DNA of 12,486 bases from an uncultured Clostridia bacterium (GTDB lineage Bacteria; Bacillota; Clostridia; Oscillospirales; CAG-272). The translations under genes were made by a program, and so were the position numbers. Shown here one piece after another: positions 12,090 to 12,486 of this stretch. A model generated the notes under the pieces. That model made no database searches and had not been told where the DNA came from. It saw nothing but the letters and a program-made list of their open reading frames with translations. Position 1 is the stretch's first letter. Each line of letters starts with the position of its first letter. Where the stretch lies: positions 1 to 12,486 of the forward strand of contig CAJONA010000068.1 of the NCBI GenBank assembly GCA_905235755.1, read 5' to 3'.

Positions 12090-12486
12090 GCGAAACGTAT
12101 TTTGTCGCGCCGATTACTTTATCGGCCGCATTGTTGCTCCAAATTATCCAAAGATCGGACAGCGAAACGTCCGAATTCGGGAATACCACCGCATTGCTTT
12201 CATCGATCAAATACATTGTATTGGATTCAAAATGATATCCGTAATGATAACCTGCGGTATACGGCGTATACTTTCCGATAAAGCCGTTTGCATTGAGCGC
12301 CGTGATAGCGTCTCCGGCATACGAAAAGCCGTTCTGCAGTATTTTAGACGTCGCCAGAGTTGTGTTCATATTGCGGATCATAGACTGATCGTTGCTGAGA
12401 TTTGCCTGCTTGATCACATTCGAGAATGTCGGGATAAGTACCGCCGCAAGTATCGCTATTATCGCAATAACGATCACAAGTTCAAC
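11974..12486 (-). CDS. Prepilin-type (type IV pilin/pseudopilin) protein, N-terminal part; 5' end outside window
   Basis: The frame enters from the right edge as VELVIVIAIIAILAAVLI. That is the class III prepilin hydrophobic alpha-1 segment including the invariant Glu5, so the G-F-T-L cleavage and methylation site lies just beyond 12486. It continues PTFSNVIKQANLSNDQ, as in Clostridial pilin-like proteins. The soluble part (about 45-160) includes YTAGYHYGYHFESNTMYLIDE and LWIIWSNN. It reads YTLDLAGHKCYRNAR and stops at 11976-11974. The natural continuation (...TLDLAG-H + INVTETLDNVT...) is in the neighbouring frame, so the stop is due to a frameshift near 11992-12000. Membrane-anchored, secreted by a type IV pilus or type II-like system; no assembly genes are in the window. 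Confidence 0.82.
   Translation of the reverse strand, partial: VELVIVIAIIAILAAVLIPTFSNVIKQANLSNDQSMIRNMNTTLATSKILQNGFSYAGDAITALNANGFIGKYTPYTAGYHYGYHFESNTMYLIDESNAVVFPNSDVSLSDLWIIWSNNAADKVIGATKYVSLVNITDNTRYYYSTSTHFAAGTDYTLDLAGHKCYRNAR
11992..12000 (-). other. Frameshift point joining pilin N-terminus and beta-helix
   Basis: Minus-strand CAT AAA TGT ends the sensible pilin frame, while the sensible beta-helix frame reads ATA AAT GTT across the same bases. Removing one A from the AAA at 11997-11995 joins the frames as LAGH-NVTETLDN. A sequencing indel, a real mutation or programmed slippage are possible; the short run is a poor slippery site, favouring the first two. Confidence 0.65.

Noticed and set aside
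1..12486. tRNA, rRNA, riboswitch, CRISPR array, integron attC or IS element
   Set aside because: By eye, no cloverleaf, rRNA-like sequence, regularly spaced repeats, transposase or integrase were seen. The gene-end repeats lack the inverse-core and core sequences of integron attC sites.

Overview
The window looks like a piece of chromosome from an uncultured, moderately GC-rich member of the Clostridia (Bacillota). The reasons are the gene families present (YqeG-type HAD phosphatase, YhaN-like ATPase, Fe-S TrmA-family rRNA methyltransferase, CsaA, AzlCD, short CstA), strong AGGAGG-type ribosome binding sites, and heavy use of the ATA isoleucine codon. No rRNA, tRNA, CRISPR array, integrase or transposase was found. 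The organism call is an inference from gene content, not a measurement.

Layout. (1) 1-402, minus: the 5' part of a PfkB/FruK sugar-phosphate kinase, running off the left edge. A short AT-rich region with divergent promoters separates it from (2) a plus-strand pair, yqeG (602-1117) and a large SMC/YhaN-like ATPase (1114-3429), which overlap at ATGA and end at a clear terminator. (3) A methyltransferase gene of the RlmD/RlmCD family (3571-4929) with its own promoter and ribosome binding site. (4) An AT-richer, patchwork block (about 4930-7760) carrying a GNAT acetyltransferase, a histidine phosphatase, a CsaA-like tRNA-binding protein and an EamA transporter. It looks horizontally acquired. It contains a second, diverged copy of the 3' end of the rRNA methyltransferase gene, and a short repeat (ACAAATTCCG-N-TTTG) directly after the stop codon of three of its genes. 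(5) GC-rich sequence resumes with a CstA-family transporter (7794-9257), a YjjG-type HAD nucleotidase (9341-10036) and an AzlC/AzlD branched-chain amino acid exporter pair (from 10068). (6) Convergent to these, on the minus strand, is a type IV pilin-like protein whose body is a parallel beta-helix (12486 down to 11157). It is split by a frameshift, and its 5' end lies beyond the right edge.

The points most worth a second look are these. The rlmD 3'-end duplication around the GNAT gene resembles a pair of attachment sites. The repeat at gene ends suggests a cassette-like or recombination boundary. azlD has lost its stop codon and reads straight through its own terminator. The pilin/beta-helix fusion has a single frameshift in an A/T run. 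The CsaA-like protein lacks four residues in its core.

Functionally the window is mostly housekeeping and transport: sugar-phosphate metabolism, rRNA modification, nucleotide clean-up, pyruvate/peptide uptake and amino acid export. A small acquired block and one surface-appendage-type protein are added to this. The genes do not form one pathway.
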